A DNA stretch of 64,000 nucleotides from SHZI01 sp963698405. Lineage in GTDB: Bacteria > Pseudomonadota > Gammaproteobacteria > Steroidobacterales > GCA-2729495. The DNA is taken from positions 310,001 to 374,000 of the forward strand of contig CAVOQT010000017.1 of NCBI GenBank assembly GCA_963698405.1, written 5' to 3'. Of this stretch, positions 44,286 through 53,222 are shown piece after piece. The notes beneath the pieces were generated by a model. The model was not told the origin of the DNA. It searched no databases and was given only the letters and a program-made list of their open reading frames with translations. A program made the translations under genes and the position numbers. The stretch's first letter is position 1. Each line of letters opens with the position of its first letter.

Positions 44286-45415
44286 GCGTGTACCCTCGGC
44301 GACTGCTGGCGGCGCCACCACTTGCGCAAGGTGCCGCGCTGTACCAGCAACATCAGCAATGCGGCCAGCAGGAACACGCCATGCACCCACCATAGCCCGC
44401 TGATTTCCGGTACCTGTGCCCGCTCCAGCCAGCCACGTCCGGCAGCCAGCAGGTTGGCATAAATGACATAGACCAGAATGGCAGCTGCCAGACCGCTAAA
44501 GCGCCCCCGACGCGGTTCAGTTTTTGCCAAGGGCACCGCGATGATGGTCAGAACCAGCAGAGTCAGTGCTGGCGCCAGCCGCCAGTGCAACTCGGCCCGA
44601 TCGGCCGGTGCAGCAGAAGCCAGCAATGCCGTCATGGTCTGCTCACCAGGACCAAGCGCGGAACCTCTGGCCACTGGAATCACAAACGGAATCCCGTGCT
44701 CGGCAAATTCCACAATCCGGAACCGGGCCTCGCCCGGCCGGCCCTCATAACGGCGGCCACGCGCAAAGATCAGCTCACGATAACGGCCGTCATCGGCGAC
44801 GACCTGCCAGGCCTCATCGGCAAGGATGATCTCCACCCGATCGCCGTTTCGGCGCTGCACGAACACCTTGTGCAGATGCTGATCGCCGGTCAGCGACTCG
44901 GCATACATCACTGTATTGCTGTCACCAAAGCTGATGAAGCGCCCCGGCTCCAGCAAACCCAGGCCGGTGTCACGCCGGGCGATTTCCGCAAGTGTCTGCA
45001 CCTCGCGCACCGCAGCTGGGGCGGCCACCAGCGCCAGCCATGCCACGCCGCCCGCCAGCAGCAGGCCAAGCGCCAGCAATGGCCGGTAGAGCTGTGCGGG
45101 CCCAATGCCACAGGCCATCATCGCCGCCATTTCACTATCGTGATAAAGGCGCGCCAGCGACAACATGATGGCGAGGAAGAAGCTGAGCGGCACCAGGATG
45201 GTGAGGTACTGGATCATCGTCAGACCCATGACCCGGACGATCGCATCGCGGGGAATCTGGCTGGCAGCAGCATCACCGAGTACTGCGGCAAACTGATTGG
45301 TGGCGAGGATCAGCAGCAAGACCAGCGTCACGGCTACCCACGTCTGCCCGACTTCACGCAGCAGATAGCGATTCAGCAGACGGGCCTTGCCGCGGGGTGT
45401 TTTAGCCACGCTCAT
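44282..45415 (-). CDS. lptF: LPS export permease LptF
   Basis: Partner of LptG (377 aa). It opens with LLNRYLLREVGQTWVAVTLVL, has three membrane segments, a jellyroll region (LLEPGRFISFGDSNTVMYAE, RNGDRVEIILADEAW) and three further segments, with LARLYHDSEMAAMMACGIGPAQL matching the coupling helix for LptB. It is divergent from pepA, as in many gammaproteobacteria, with 174 bases between the start codons. Confidence 0.95.
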   Translation of the reverse strand: MSVAKTPRGKARLLNRYLLREVGQTWVAVTLVLLLILATNQFAAVLGDAAASQIPRDAIVRVMGLTMIQYLTILVPLSFFLAIMLSLARLYHDSEMAAMMACGIGPAQLYRPLLALGLLLAGGVAWLALVAAPAAVREVQTLAEIARRDTGLGLLEPGRFISFGDSNTVMYAESLTGDQHLHKVFVQRRNGDRVEIILADEAWQVVADDGRYRELIFARGRRYEGRPGEARFRIVEFAEHGIPFVIPVARGSALGPGEQTMTALLASAAPADRAELHWRLAPALTLLVLTIIAVPLAKTEPRRGRFSGLAAAILVYVIYANLLAAGRGWLERAQVPEISGLWWVHGVFLLAALLMLLVQRGTLRKWWRRQQSPRVHA

Positions 45416-45424
45416 ATCGATTCA

Positions 45425-45454
45425 AGTACACTACCGCGCAATCCGGACGGTCAA
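45425..45454 (-). promoter_or_regulatory. Candidate lptF promoter
   Basis: On the minus strand TTGACC (45449-45454) and TGTACT (45425-45430) are 18 bases apart, ending ten bases before the lptF ATG, so the transcript would start close to the start codon. Five of six and four of six positions match consensus. The rest of the 174-base gap toward pepA shows no clear plus-strand promoter, only a run of seven A at 45454-45460. Confidence 0.45.
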
Positions 45455-45589
45455 AAAAACCTGCGACCAAACTACCTTGTGGTAGCAACTGCCGGGAGTC
45501 AAGCGTACCGATTGCCGGCGGTCAGTCTGCAACAGGTGCCCGTGACGCCCGGGGCAACAACCGGCACCCGCCAGGACATTGAGGGCAGC

Positions 45590-47074
45590 ATGAAATTCAC
45601 CATCAATTCGCCTACCGCTACCCGGCAAAAAACCGCATGTGCGATCGTAGCCATATACTCAGATGGCGTCCTTTCCGATACCGCCAAGGCGCTCGACACG
45701 GCCAGCAAGGGACTGCTCCGCGATGTACTCAAGAATCGCGACATCAGCGGCAAAGCGGGCGAAACGCTGCTGCTGACCCACACCGGCAAGCTGCCCTGCA
45801 AACGCATCCTGTTGGTGGGTCTCGGCGTACCCGAAAAACTCGACCAGCGCGCTTATCGCAAGGCGACCCGTGCCGCGTTTTCCGCACTGGGCAAAACTGG
45901 ATATGCCGATGCCATCAACTTCCTCAGCCTTGAATCCGTCAGCGATGCCAACGCTTACCGCAAGGTCCGCATCGCCGTAGAGACCTGGCATGAAAGCAGC
46001 TACCGCTTCACAACGATGAAATCAGCACCCGCCCGTGAGACCAGTCGGCTGAAATCGATCGGGCTGGCTTGTGTGGCGGGTGACCGGAGCAAGATCCGAC
46101 AGGCGATACAACATGCAACCGCGATAGCCGGCGGCGTCACCCTCGCCCGTGATCTCGGCAATCTGCCGCCCAATGTGTGCACACCGGACTATCTGGTCAA
46201 GCGCGCCCAGGAGATCGCCCGCAAGAGCAAGAAGCTGCAGCTCACCGCACTGCGCGCGGCCCAACTGCGCAAGCTCGGCATGGGTGCACTGCTGGCCGTC
46301 ACCCAGGGCTCCGAACTGCCACCGCGCTTCATCGTCCTGCAATACCGGGGCACGACAGCCAAGACCAAGCCGATCGTACTGGTCGGCAAAGGCATCACCT
46401 TTGACTCCGGCGGCATCTCGATCAAGCCGGGCGCCGCCATGGACGAGATGAAGTACGACATGTGTGGTGCAGCCAGCGTACTCGGTGTCCTGCAGGCGGC
46501 AGCCGAACTGGAACTGCCAATCAATCTCATCGGTATCGTCCCGGCCTGCGAAAACATGCCCAGCGGCACCGCGACACGCCCGGGCGACATCGTGCGTACG
46601 ATGTCTGGCCAGACAGTCGAGATTCTCAATACCGATGCCGAAGGCAGATTGATTCTCTGCGATGCCCTGACCTACGCCCAGCGTTTCAAACCGGCCGTAA
46701 TGATCGATATCGCAACCCTGACCGGAGCCTGCCTGATTGCGCTGGGACGGGTGCGCTCAGGACTGCTGTCGAATTCGGACGAACTGGCTGAAGCGCTGCT
46801 CAATGCCGGGCAGAATGCCGGTGACCGCGCCTGGCGTCTGCCGCTTGATGACGAGTATGGCGAACTGCTCAAGAGTCCGTTTGCCGATATCGCCAACATC
46901 GGTGGGCGCGATGCCGGCACCATCACCGCAGCGGCCTTTCTGTCGCGCTTCGTCGGCAAGAACACCTGGGCCCATCTGGACATCGCAGGCACCGCATGGG
47001 TCCAGGGCAGCAACAAGGGCGGCACCGGCCGACCTGTTCCGCTGCTCATGGAATATTTACTGCAAAGTGTTTGA
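45590..47074 (+). CDS. pepA: Leucyl aminopeptidase PepA
   Basis: Dinuclear-zinc M17 aminopeptidase (494 aa); in E. coli it is also a DNA-binding accessory factor. The C-terminal catalytic domain has VGKGITFDSGGISIKP, MKYDMCGAASVLG, ENMPSGTATRPGDIV and the signature NTDAEGRLIL, then DIATLTGACLIALG. The ATG at 45590 with GAGGG six bases upstream gives the family N terminus MKFTINSP. The reading frame is open for a further 335 codons upstream across lptF, which is an artefact of the opposite gene. holC follows after 17 bases. Confidence 0.97.
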   Translation: MKFTINSPTATRQKTACAIVAIYSDGVLSDTAKALDTASKGLLRDVLKNRDISGKAGETLLLTHTGKLPCKRILLVGLGVPEKLDQRAYRKATRAAFSALGKTGYADAINFLSLESVSDANAYRKVRIAVETWHESSYRFTTMKSAPARETSRLKSIGLACVAGDRSKIRQAIQHATAIAGGVTLARDLGNLPPNVCTPDYLVKRAQEIARKSKKLQLTALRAAQLRKLGMGALLAVTQGSELPPRFIVLQYRGTTAKTKPIVLVGKGITFDSGGISIKPGAAMDEMKYDMCGAASVLGVLQAAAELELPINLIGIVPACENMPSGTATRPGDIVRTMSGQTVEILNTDAEGRLILCDALTYAQRFKPAVMIDIATLTGACLIALGRVRSGLLSNSDELAEALLNAGQNAGDRAWRLPLDDEYGELLKSPFADIANIGGRDAGTITAAAFLSRFVGKNTWAHLDIAGTAWVQGSNKGGTGRPVPLLMEYLLQSV

Positions 47075-47091
47075 CCGGAGCAGCACGCATC

Positions 47092-47532
47092 GTGACTGAA
47101 GCGCCCGTACGGGTATCGTTCTATGTGCTGGCTGCGCAGGAACCCGTCGCGCGCTTCAATTACGCCTGTCGCCTGACCGAGAAAGCCTACCGCCTCAACC
47201 AGCGGATCCACCTGCACACCGCTACGCGTGCCGATACCGAGTTACTGGACAAGTTGCTGTGGACCTTTCGCCAGGGCAGCTTCATACCGCATGAGCGACT
47301 GGACCCGGCACGGCCGCCCGCTGCGCCGGTCACCATCGGCGATGGTACCGGGGAGCCGCCAGCCATCGACCTGCTGATCAATCTGGCTGCCGAGGTACCG
47401 GATTTCTTCCGGCACTGCGCACGGGTCGCCGAGATCATCGACGGCAATCCGGAATGCCGGGAGGCTGGTCGTGCCCGACACCGGTTCTACCGTCAGAATA
47501 ACCTCGAACCGGAAACACACCAGGTCGATTGA
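47092..47532 (+). CDS. holC: DNA polymerase III subunit chi
   Basis: Clamp-loader accessory subunit that bridges to SSB (146 aa). It has VSFYVLAAQEPVARFNYACRL near the start, LDKLLWTFRQGSFIPHE and a C-terminal IDLLINLAAEVPDFF, all HolC features. The start is GTG at 47092, 17 bases after the pepA stop; pepA-holC-valS is the conserved order. No alternative in-frame start fits as well. Confidence 0.94.
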   Translation: MTEAPVRVSFYVLAAQEPVARFNYACRLTEKAYRLNQRIHLHTATRADTELLDKLLWTFRQGSFIPHERLDPARPPAAPVTIGDGTGEPPAIDLLINLAAEVPDFFRHCARVAEIIDGNPECREAGRARHRFYRQNNLEPETHQVD

Positions 47533-47536
47533 AGCC

Positions 47537-47824
47537 ATGGACAGAACCAGAATTCCCGTGCTCACGGATATCGTCGCCAGGCCACGACGCAGCGCTGCTG
47601 ATGAACTGGCGCGTCCGACACTCAGCGAAACTGAACTTGCCGAACTGCAGGTACGCATCGCCACCGGCAGTTTCATGCTTGTCGAAAAGCTGCTGCATGG
47701 CGCATTCAAGGAAATGGAAGCAGTGCTGTTCGATGAAGTCGTCAGCCGGCTGCGCAACGAACTCCCGGAACTGATCGACCAGGTACTCCGCGAGCATTTT
47801 GACGACGAAAGCCAGGGTAGCTGA
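47537..47824 (+). CDS. Small uncharacterised protein between holC and valS
   Basis: A 95-residue soluble protein that I do not recognise with certainty. It begins MDRTRIPVLTDIVARPRRS, then an acidic-amphipathic helix (LSETELAELQVRI), a Met/Phe-bearing helix (GSFMLVEKLLHGAFKEMEAVLFDEV) and a leucine-rich end (LRNELPELIDQVLREHF). The IPxLTDIV opening resembles a short domain seen in DUF2486-type proteins, but that is only a resemblance. It starts four bases after holC and ends immediately before the valS start, so it is surely part of the operon. Coding is supported by this packing and by codon use like its neighbours. Confidence 0.7.
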   Translation: MDRTRIPVLTDIVARPRRSAADELARPTLSETELAELQVRIATGSFMLVEKLLHGAFKEMEAVLFDEVVSRLRNELPELIDQVLREHFDDESQGS

Positions 47825-50659
47825 GTGGATTCCGAATCATCAATGGACAAGACCTACCAGCCAGCTGCCATCGAGCAGAAGTGGTATCAGCAGTGGGAAG
47901 CGGCCGGTTATTTCGCGCCCGCGGGTCGTGGCGCACCCTACTGCATCATGATCCCGCCGCCCAATGTCACCGGTACCCTGCATATGGGACATGCATTCCA
48001 GCACACGCTGCAGGATGCATTGACCCGCTATCACCGCATGCGCGGCGACAATGTGCTCTGGCAACCGGGCACCGATCATGCCGGCATCGCGACCCAGATG
48101 GTGGTCGAGCGTCAACTCAATGCCGAAGGCAAGACCCGTCAGGAACTCGGCCGCGAGGCTTTTCTCACCCGCGTCTGGCAGTGGAAGCAGGAATCCGGCG
48201 GAACGATTTCACGACAGATGCGCCGGCTCGGCAACTCGGTGGACTGGTCGCGTGACCGCTTCACGATGGACGAGGGCCTGTCGGAGGCCGTTACGGAAGT
48301 TTTCGTCCGGCTGCATGACGAAGGACTGATCTATAGAGGCAAGCGTCTGGTCAACTGGGATCCGGTGCTGCACACCGCGCTCTCCGACCTGGAAGTCCAG
48401 TCCGAAGCCGGACAGGGCTCACTCTGGCACTTCCGTTATCCACTCGCTGATGGCTCCGGGCACGTGGTGGTCGCCACGACACGACCCGAAACCATGCTCG
48501 GCGATACCGCCGTGGCGGTGAACCCTGCGGATGCGCGCTATACCAATCTGGTCGGCAAACAGATCCGGCTGCCGCTGACTGGCCGTCTGATTCCGGTGAT
48601 CGCCGACGACTACGTGGACCCAGAGTTCGGTTCAGGTTGCGTCAAGATCACCCCGGGACATGACTTCAACGATTACGAAGTCGGCAAACGGCACGAGCTG
48701 CCGCTGATCAATATCTTCGACCGCGATGCCCGCATCCTGAGCCGCGCCGATGCGCACGGCTCAGGTTATGACCCGGCACAGGCCTTTGCGGAAATTCCCG
48801 CTGAGTTGCATGGCATGGACCGGTTTGCTGCCCGCAAACGCGTGGTCGAACTGCTGGAGGCAATGGAGCTCGTCGAACGCATCGACGCGCATACCCTGCA
48901 GATCCCGCGTGGCGACCGCAGCAACGCCGTGCTCGAACCCTGGCTCACTGATCAGTGGTACGTGAAGATCGCGCCGCTGGCTGAACCCGCGATCGCAGCC
49001 GTTGAAGAGGGACGGATCCGCTTCGTACCGGAAAACTGGACAAAAACCTATTACCAGTGGATGCACAACATTCAGGACTGGTGCATCAGCCGGCAGCTGT
49101 GGTGGGGTCACCGCATCCCCGCCTGGTACGACGATGCAGGACAGGTCTATGTCGCTCACACCGAAGCCGCCGCAAGAGAGAAGCACGGTATCCCTGCCAG
49201 CACGACCCTGCGCCAGGATGAAGACGTGCTCGACACCTGGTTTTCCTCGGCACTCTGGCCTTTCTCGACACTCGGCTGGCCGGAGCAGACCACAGCGCTG
49301 AAAACCTTCTATCCCGGCAGCGTACTGGTCACGGGCTTCGACATCATCTTCTTCTGGGTCGCGCGCATGATCATGTTCGGACTCAAGTTCGCTGGCGATG
49401 TGCCCTTCCGTGAGGTGTACATCACCGGACTGATCCGCGACGAGAACGGCGACAAGATGTCGAAGTCCAAGGGCAACATCATCGACCCGCTGGATCTGAT
49501 CGACGGCATCGACCTGCAGACCCTGGTCGCCAAGCGCACCACCGGCCTCATGCAGCCGCAACTGAAACCGCAGATCGAAAAAGCCACGCGCAAACAGTTT
49601 CCGAACGGTATTCCAGATTTCGGCACCGACGCGCTGCGCTTCACCTTTGCTGCGCTGGCCAGCACCGGCCGCGACATCCGTTTCGACCTGAATCGCATCG
49701 AAGGCTATCGCAACTTTTGCAACAAGATATGGAATGCAGCGCGTTTCGTGCTGATGAACGTCGCTGACCGGGAAATCGCACAAGGCGCTGCCGGAATGCA
49801 CGCACTGAGTCTGCCGGATCGCTGGATACTGTCGCGCTTCAGCCGGACCGTCGAAGCCGTCGATGGCCATTTTGGCGACTATCGCTTCGATCTCGCTGCA
49901 CGTGCGCTCTATGAGTTCATCTGGAACGAGTACTGCGACTGGTATCTCGAGCTCATCAAGCCGCTGCTGATGGAAGGCGGCGGATCAGCGGCCGAACAGG
50001 CACTCACCCGACGCACGCTGATCACGGTGCTGGAAAACATGCTGCGCGCCATACATCCGCTGATGCCGTTCATCAGCGAGGAAATCTGGCAGCGTGTAGC
50101 GCCACTCACCGGCACCTGTGGCGATACGATCATGCTGCAGAACTGGCCGGATCCGGCACAGTTTCCCGTCGACCCGACAGCGGAAGCCGAGCTGCAGTGG
50201 GTCCAGGGTTTCGTGCTCGGTGTCCGGCAGATTCGTGGCGAAATGGATATTCCGCCGGGCAAGCGTCTGTCGGTACTGCTGCAGGATGCAACCACTGCCG
50301 ATCAGCAGCTGCTTGAAGTACATGCGGCTTATCTGCGCAATCTCGCCCGGCTCACGGAGATCACACTCCTGCCACCCGGCGAGACTCCACCCGCTTCTGC
50401 CACCGCCCTGCTCGGCAACCTGAAGATCCTGGTACCGATCGCCGGCCTGATCGACGTGGCAGCCGAACGTGCGCGCCTGGAAAAGAACCAGCAGAAGCTC
50501 AGCGCGGATCTCGCACGTATCGACAACAAACTGGCCACCGAAAGCTTCGTCAACAATGCGCCGGCAGCCGTGGTCGAAAAAGAGCGGGAACGTCAGGCGG
50601 CATTGCGTCGCGATCTGGCCAAACTGGATGAGCAGCTGCAGCAGCTCGCGGCCCTGTAA
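47825..50659 (+). CDS. valS: Valyl-tRNA synthetase
   Basis: Class I synthetase charging tRNA-Val (944 aa). It shows the HIGH motif in PPNVTGTLHMGHAFQ, the editing (CP1) domain with TTRPETMLGDTAVAV, the KMSKS motif in NGDKMSKSKGN, an anticodon-binding domain and a C-terminal coiled coil (AAERARLEKNQQKLSADLARI). The start is GTG at 47825, directly after the stop of the 95-aa gene and with CAGGG upstream; ATG at 47843 is possible. It is convergent with msrB (18 bases). Confidence 0.98.
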   Translation: MDSESSMDKTYQPAAIEQKWYQQWEAAGYFAPAGRGAPYCIMIPPPNVTGTLHMGHAFQHTLQDALTRYHRMRGDNVLWQPGTDHAGIATQMVVERQLNAEGKTRQELGREAFLTRVWQWKQESGGTISRQMRRLGNSVDWSRDRFTMDEGLSEAVTEVFVRLHDEGLIYRGKRLVNWDPVLHTALSDLEVQSEAGQGSLWHFRYPLADGSGHVVVATTRPETMLGDTAVAVNPADARYTNLVGKQIRLPLTGRLIPVIADDYVDPEFGSGCVKITPGHDFNDYEVGKRHELPLINIFDRDARILSRADAHGSGYDPAQAFAEIPAELHGMDRFAARKRVVELLEAMELVERIDAHTLQIPRGDRSNAVLEPWLTDQWYVKIAPLAEPAIAAVEEGRIRFVPENWTKTYYQWMHNIQDWCISRQLWWGHRIPAWYDDAGQVYVAHTEAAAREKHGIPASTTLRQDEDVLDTWFSSALWPFSTLGWPEQTTALKTFYPGSVLVTGFDIIFFWVARMIMFGLKFAGDVPFREVYITGLIRDENGDKMSKSKGNIIDPLDLIDGIDLQTLVAKRTTGLMQPQLKPQIEKATRKQFPNGIPDFGTDALRFTFAALASTGRDIRFDLNRIEGYRNFCNKIWNAARFVLMNVADREIAQGAAGMHALSLPDRWILSRFSRTVEAVDGHFGDYRFDLAARALYEFIWNEYCDWYLELIKPLLMEGGGSAAEQALTRRTLITVLENMLRAIHPLMPFISEEIWQRVAPLTGTCGDTIMLQNWPDPAQFPVDPTAEAELQWVQGFVLGVRQIRGEMDIPPGKRLSVLLQDATTADQQLLEVHAAYLRNLARLTEITLLPPGETPPASATALLGNLKILVPIAGLIDVAAERARLEKNQQKLSADLARIDNKLATESFVNNAPAAVVEKERERQAALRRDLAKLDEQLQQLAAL

Positions 50660-50677
50660 TCGCTCGCAGTCTGCCGT

Positions 50678-51103
50678 TCAGCGCAACTCAGGCAGCGACT
50701 CACCTTCAGCGACGAACAGCAGCGCCAGTCCATTATTGCAATAGCGCTGGCGGGTCGGCGCCGGCCCATCCCCGAAGACGTGCCCCTGGTGGCCACCGCA
50801 GCGTGCACAGTGATACTCGGTACGCGGCAACAGCATGCGGAAATCGCGACGGGTGACGATATTGCCCGGATCGACCGGCTGGAAAAAACTCGGCCAGCCG
50901 GTACCGCTGTCATACTTGCCGTCACTGGTGAACAACGGCAGATAACAGGCCGCACAGATAAAGGTCCCCGCACGCTTTTCCTCGTTCAGCGGGCTACTGA
51001 AAGGCGGCTCCGTTCCTTCCTGGAACAGGACCCTGCAGCGATCGCCATCCAGCAGCTGACGCCACTCATCTTCGGAGCGACCGCCCGGTGTGAACCCTGT
51101 CAT
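50678..51103 (-). CDS. msrB: Peptide-methionine (R)-S-oxide reductase MsrB
   Basis: Reduces methionine-R-sulfoxide in proteins (141 aa). Two zinc CxxC pairs are present (CAAC at about 50-53, CARC at 99-102), as are SGTGWPSFFQP and GGHQGHVFGDGP. The catalytic cysteine is C122, but its context reads RYCNNGLAL where the family usually has RYCINSLAL. The ATG at 51103 gives MTGFTPGGRSEDEW; a TTG five codons earlier is less likely. It stands alone between valS and the MoxR gene. Confidence 0.95.
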   Translation of the reverse strand: MTGFTPGGRSEDEWRQLLDGDRCRVLFQEGTEPPFSSPLNEEKRAGTFICAACYLPLFTSDGKYDSGTGWPSFFQPVDPGNIVTRRDFRMLLPRTEYHCARCGGHQGHVFGDGPAPTRQRYCNNGLALLFVAEGESLPELR

Positions 51104-51268
51104 GGCTGTTTCCCGCAATCAGGCAATGCCCGGCCCCTGAGTATGGCATGACACGGAAAGTGACCGAAGGCCAACGGATCTGTGCCGCAGTTCGCGCCCG
51201 TTGGGCGGCGATTGAGGCAGGATGACATGCTATCGTCCCGACGAAACCGACCCCACCGGAATCCAGCC

Positions 51269-52231
51269 ATGGCGCGGAATGTCACAGCACTGGCGAATGC
51301 GGATCAGTTGCAGAATGCCAGGCAGCTAGCCGAGCAGGTCAACCGTGAGGTTGGGCAGGTCATTCTCGGCAAGCAGCCTGAAATAGAACTGGCCTTCACC
51401 TGCCTGCTGGCCGGTGGTCATCTGCTGATCGAAGACGTGCCAGGTGTCGGAAAAACCTTGCTGGCACGCGCACTGGCCGCTGTACTCGGCCTGTCATTCC
51501 GTCGCATCCAGTTCACCAGCGACATGCTGCCTGCCGACATCATCGGCATGTCGGTATACGACCAGGAGTCCGCGAGCTTCCGTTTTCATCCCGGCCCCGT
51601 GTTCGCCCATATCGTGCTTGCTGATGAAATCAATCGCAGCACGCCGAAGGCCCAGAGCGCACTGCTGGAAGCCATGGAGGAAAACCAGGTCACGCTGGAC
51701 GGCAAAACGCACGAACTCCCGGTACCTTTTTTCGTCATCGCCACACAAAATCCACTGCATCAGGCCGGCACCTACCCCCTGCCTGAATCGCAACTCGATC
51801 GCTTTCTGATGCGACTCGGACTCGGCTATCCGGCCGAGGTACTGGAACGAAAACTGCTGCGCGGCGATGACCGGCGTCTGCTGCTGAACGAGTTGCAACC
51901 GGTGATCGACAGCGCTGGTCTCAAGACACTGCAGGCTGCAGCCCGTGAACTGTTCCTCGCCGATGCACTGCTCGACTACGTGCAGGCACTGGTACGCCAT
52001 ACGCGCCAGTCAGCCCTGTTTGAACTGGGGCTGTCGCCGCGCGGTGCACAGGATCTGGTGATGGCTGCGCGCTGCCTCGCCCTGCTGCGCGGCCACCCGG
52101 GTGTGCATCCGGAGGACGTCAAAGCAGTGTTCCCCGCCGTGGCCGGTCATCGGCTGCAGCCCCGTCCTGGCAGCCCGGCTGCTGTTCACGATCCAGCCAG
52201 ACTGGTGCTGGAGTCAGTGCCGATTCCATAG
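51269..52231 (+). CDS. MoxR-family AAA+ ATPase
   Basis: Chaperone-like ATPase (320 aa) of the MoxR family. It has Walker A IEDVPGVGKTLLARALA near residue 57, SDMLPADIIGMSVYD, Walker B HIVLADEINRS, sensor ATQNPLHQAGTYPLPESQLDRF and a C-terminal lid (LFELGLSPRGAQDLV). The ATG at 51269 has CGGAA eight bases upstream; two earlier in-frame starts add sequence without homology. It is followed by a DUF58 protein and a TgpA-type transglutaminase, the standard module of this group. Confidence 0.94.
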   Translation: MARNVTALANADQLQNARQLAEQVNREVGQVILGKQPEIELAFTCLLAGGHLLIEDVPGVGKTLLARALAAVLGLSFRRIQFTSDMLPADIIGMSVYDQESASFRFHPGPVFAHIVLADEINRSTPKAQSALLEAMEENQVTLDGKTHELPVPFFVIATQNPLHQAGTYPLPESQLDRFLMRLGLGYPAEVLERKLLRGDDRRLLLNELQPVIDSAGLKTLQAAARELFLADALLDYVQALVRHTRQSALFELGLSPRGAQDLVMAARCLALLRGHPGVHPEDVKAVFPAVAGHRLQPRPGSPAAVHDPARLVLESVPIP

Positions 52232-52235
52232 CGCT

Positions 52236-53222
52236 GTGGACACACAAACCCCTCGCCTGGCACCGGTACCGCTGATACAGCGCTGGTTCCGGCGACGCCA
52301 GGGACCGGACGGCGAAAATATCCGGCTCCATCAGCGTCGCATCTACATTCTCCCGACCCGCACCGGACTTGGCTTCGGCCTGGTGTTATTCACCATGCTG
52401 CTCGGCGCGCTCAACTACAGCAACAACATGGGCTTTGCGCTGGCCTTCCTGTTGACGGCAGTTACCGTGATCAGCATCCATCACTGCCAGAGAAACCTGG
52501 CGGGATTGCAGGTGACCGTTCAGAGCTGTGCACCGGTATTCGCCGGTGAAATGCTCGAGTGCGCGGTGCGCATCGCGAATCCCGGGCACAGCACACGCTG
52601 GCAGATCAGCGCAGGACCAGCCGGTGCACTGACGCCACCCACTGACCTTGCCACCGACGGCAGCGCGACACTACGCCTGTGTCTGCCAACCAGTCGGCGT
52701 GGCTCGCAAGCCTGTCCGGAAATCCGCATCAGTACCCGCCACCCCTTTGGCCTGTTTGAGGCTTGGGCATGGTTGTACCCGGACATGGAACTCATGGTCT
52801 ATCCGCAGCCGGCTGAGCGGCGCGGCGCTGTACTGCCAGCACAGGCCGCCGACCTCGAACACGCCGGCGATACCCTGCACGGCAGCGACGAGTTCGTCGG
52901 GCTTCGCACAGCGGTACCTGGCGAATCACCGGCACGGATTGCATGGAAGGCGGTCGCGCGCAGCGGACATCTGCTGGCCAAGGACTTTCGCAGCGGTGCC
53001 GGTTCAGTCTGGCTGGACTGGAATGCGCTCGACACCACGGACACCGAGGCCCGACTCTCGTTGCTCACCCGCCTGATCCTCGATGCCGATACGGCCGGAC
53101 ACCGCTACGGGCTGCGACTACCAGGCACCGAACTGCCACCGGCCAACGGACGCGACCACTATTACCGTTGCCTGCGAACGCTGGCCGTCTTTGCACCGGA
53201 GACGCCTGGTCATGGCCGCTAA
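52236..53222 (+). CDS. DUF58 domain-containing membrane protein
   Basis: A 328-residue protein with two membrane segments near the N terminus (GLVLFTMLLGALNYSNNMGFALAFLL in pieces) and a periplasmic or cytosolic DUF58 region. The signature HGSDEFVGLRTAVPGESPARIAWK and LLAKDFRSGAG is clear. DUF58 proteins usually act with MoxR ATPases; their biochemistry is poorly known. The GTG at 52236, four bases after the moxR stop, is the best start though it lacks a strong ribosome-binding site. The end overlaps the tgpA start by 11 bases. Confidence 0.85.
   Translation: MDTQTPRLAPVPLIQRWFRRRQGPDGENIRLHQRRIYILPTRTGLGFGLVLFTMLLGALNYSNNMGFALAFLLTAVTVISIHHCQRNLAGLQVTVQSCAPVFAGEMLECAVRIANPGHSTRWQISAGPAGALTPPTDLATDGSATLRLCLPTSRRGSQACPEIRISTRHPFGLFEAWAWLYPDMELMVYPQPAERRGAVLPAQAADLEHAGDTLHGSDEFVGLRTAVPGESPARIAWKAVARSGHLLAKDFRSGAGSVWLDWNALDTTDTEARLSLLTRLILDADTAGHRYGLRLPGTELPPANGRDHYYRCLRTLAVFAPETPGHGR

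Noticed and set aside
44585..45589. Upstream extension of the pepA frame by 335 codons
   Set aside because: The extension runs across lptF in antisense; the ATG at 45590 matches the PepA N terminus and has a ribosome-binding site.
48761..49870. A 369-codon minus-strand open frame
   Set aside because: It is fully inside valS on the other strand and shows no domain.
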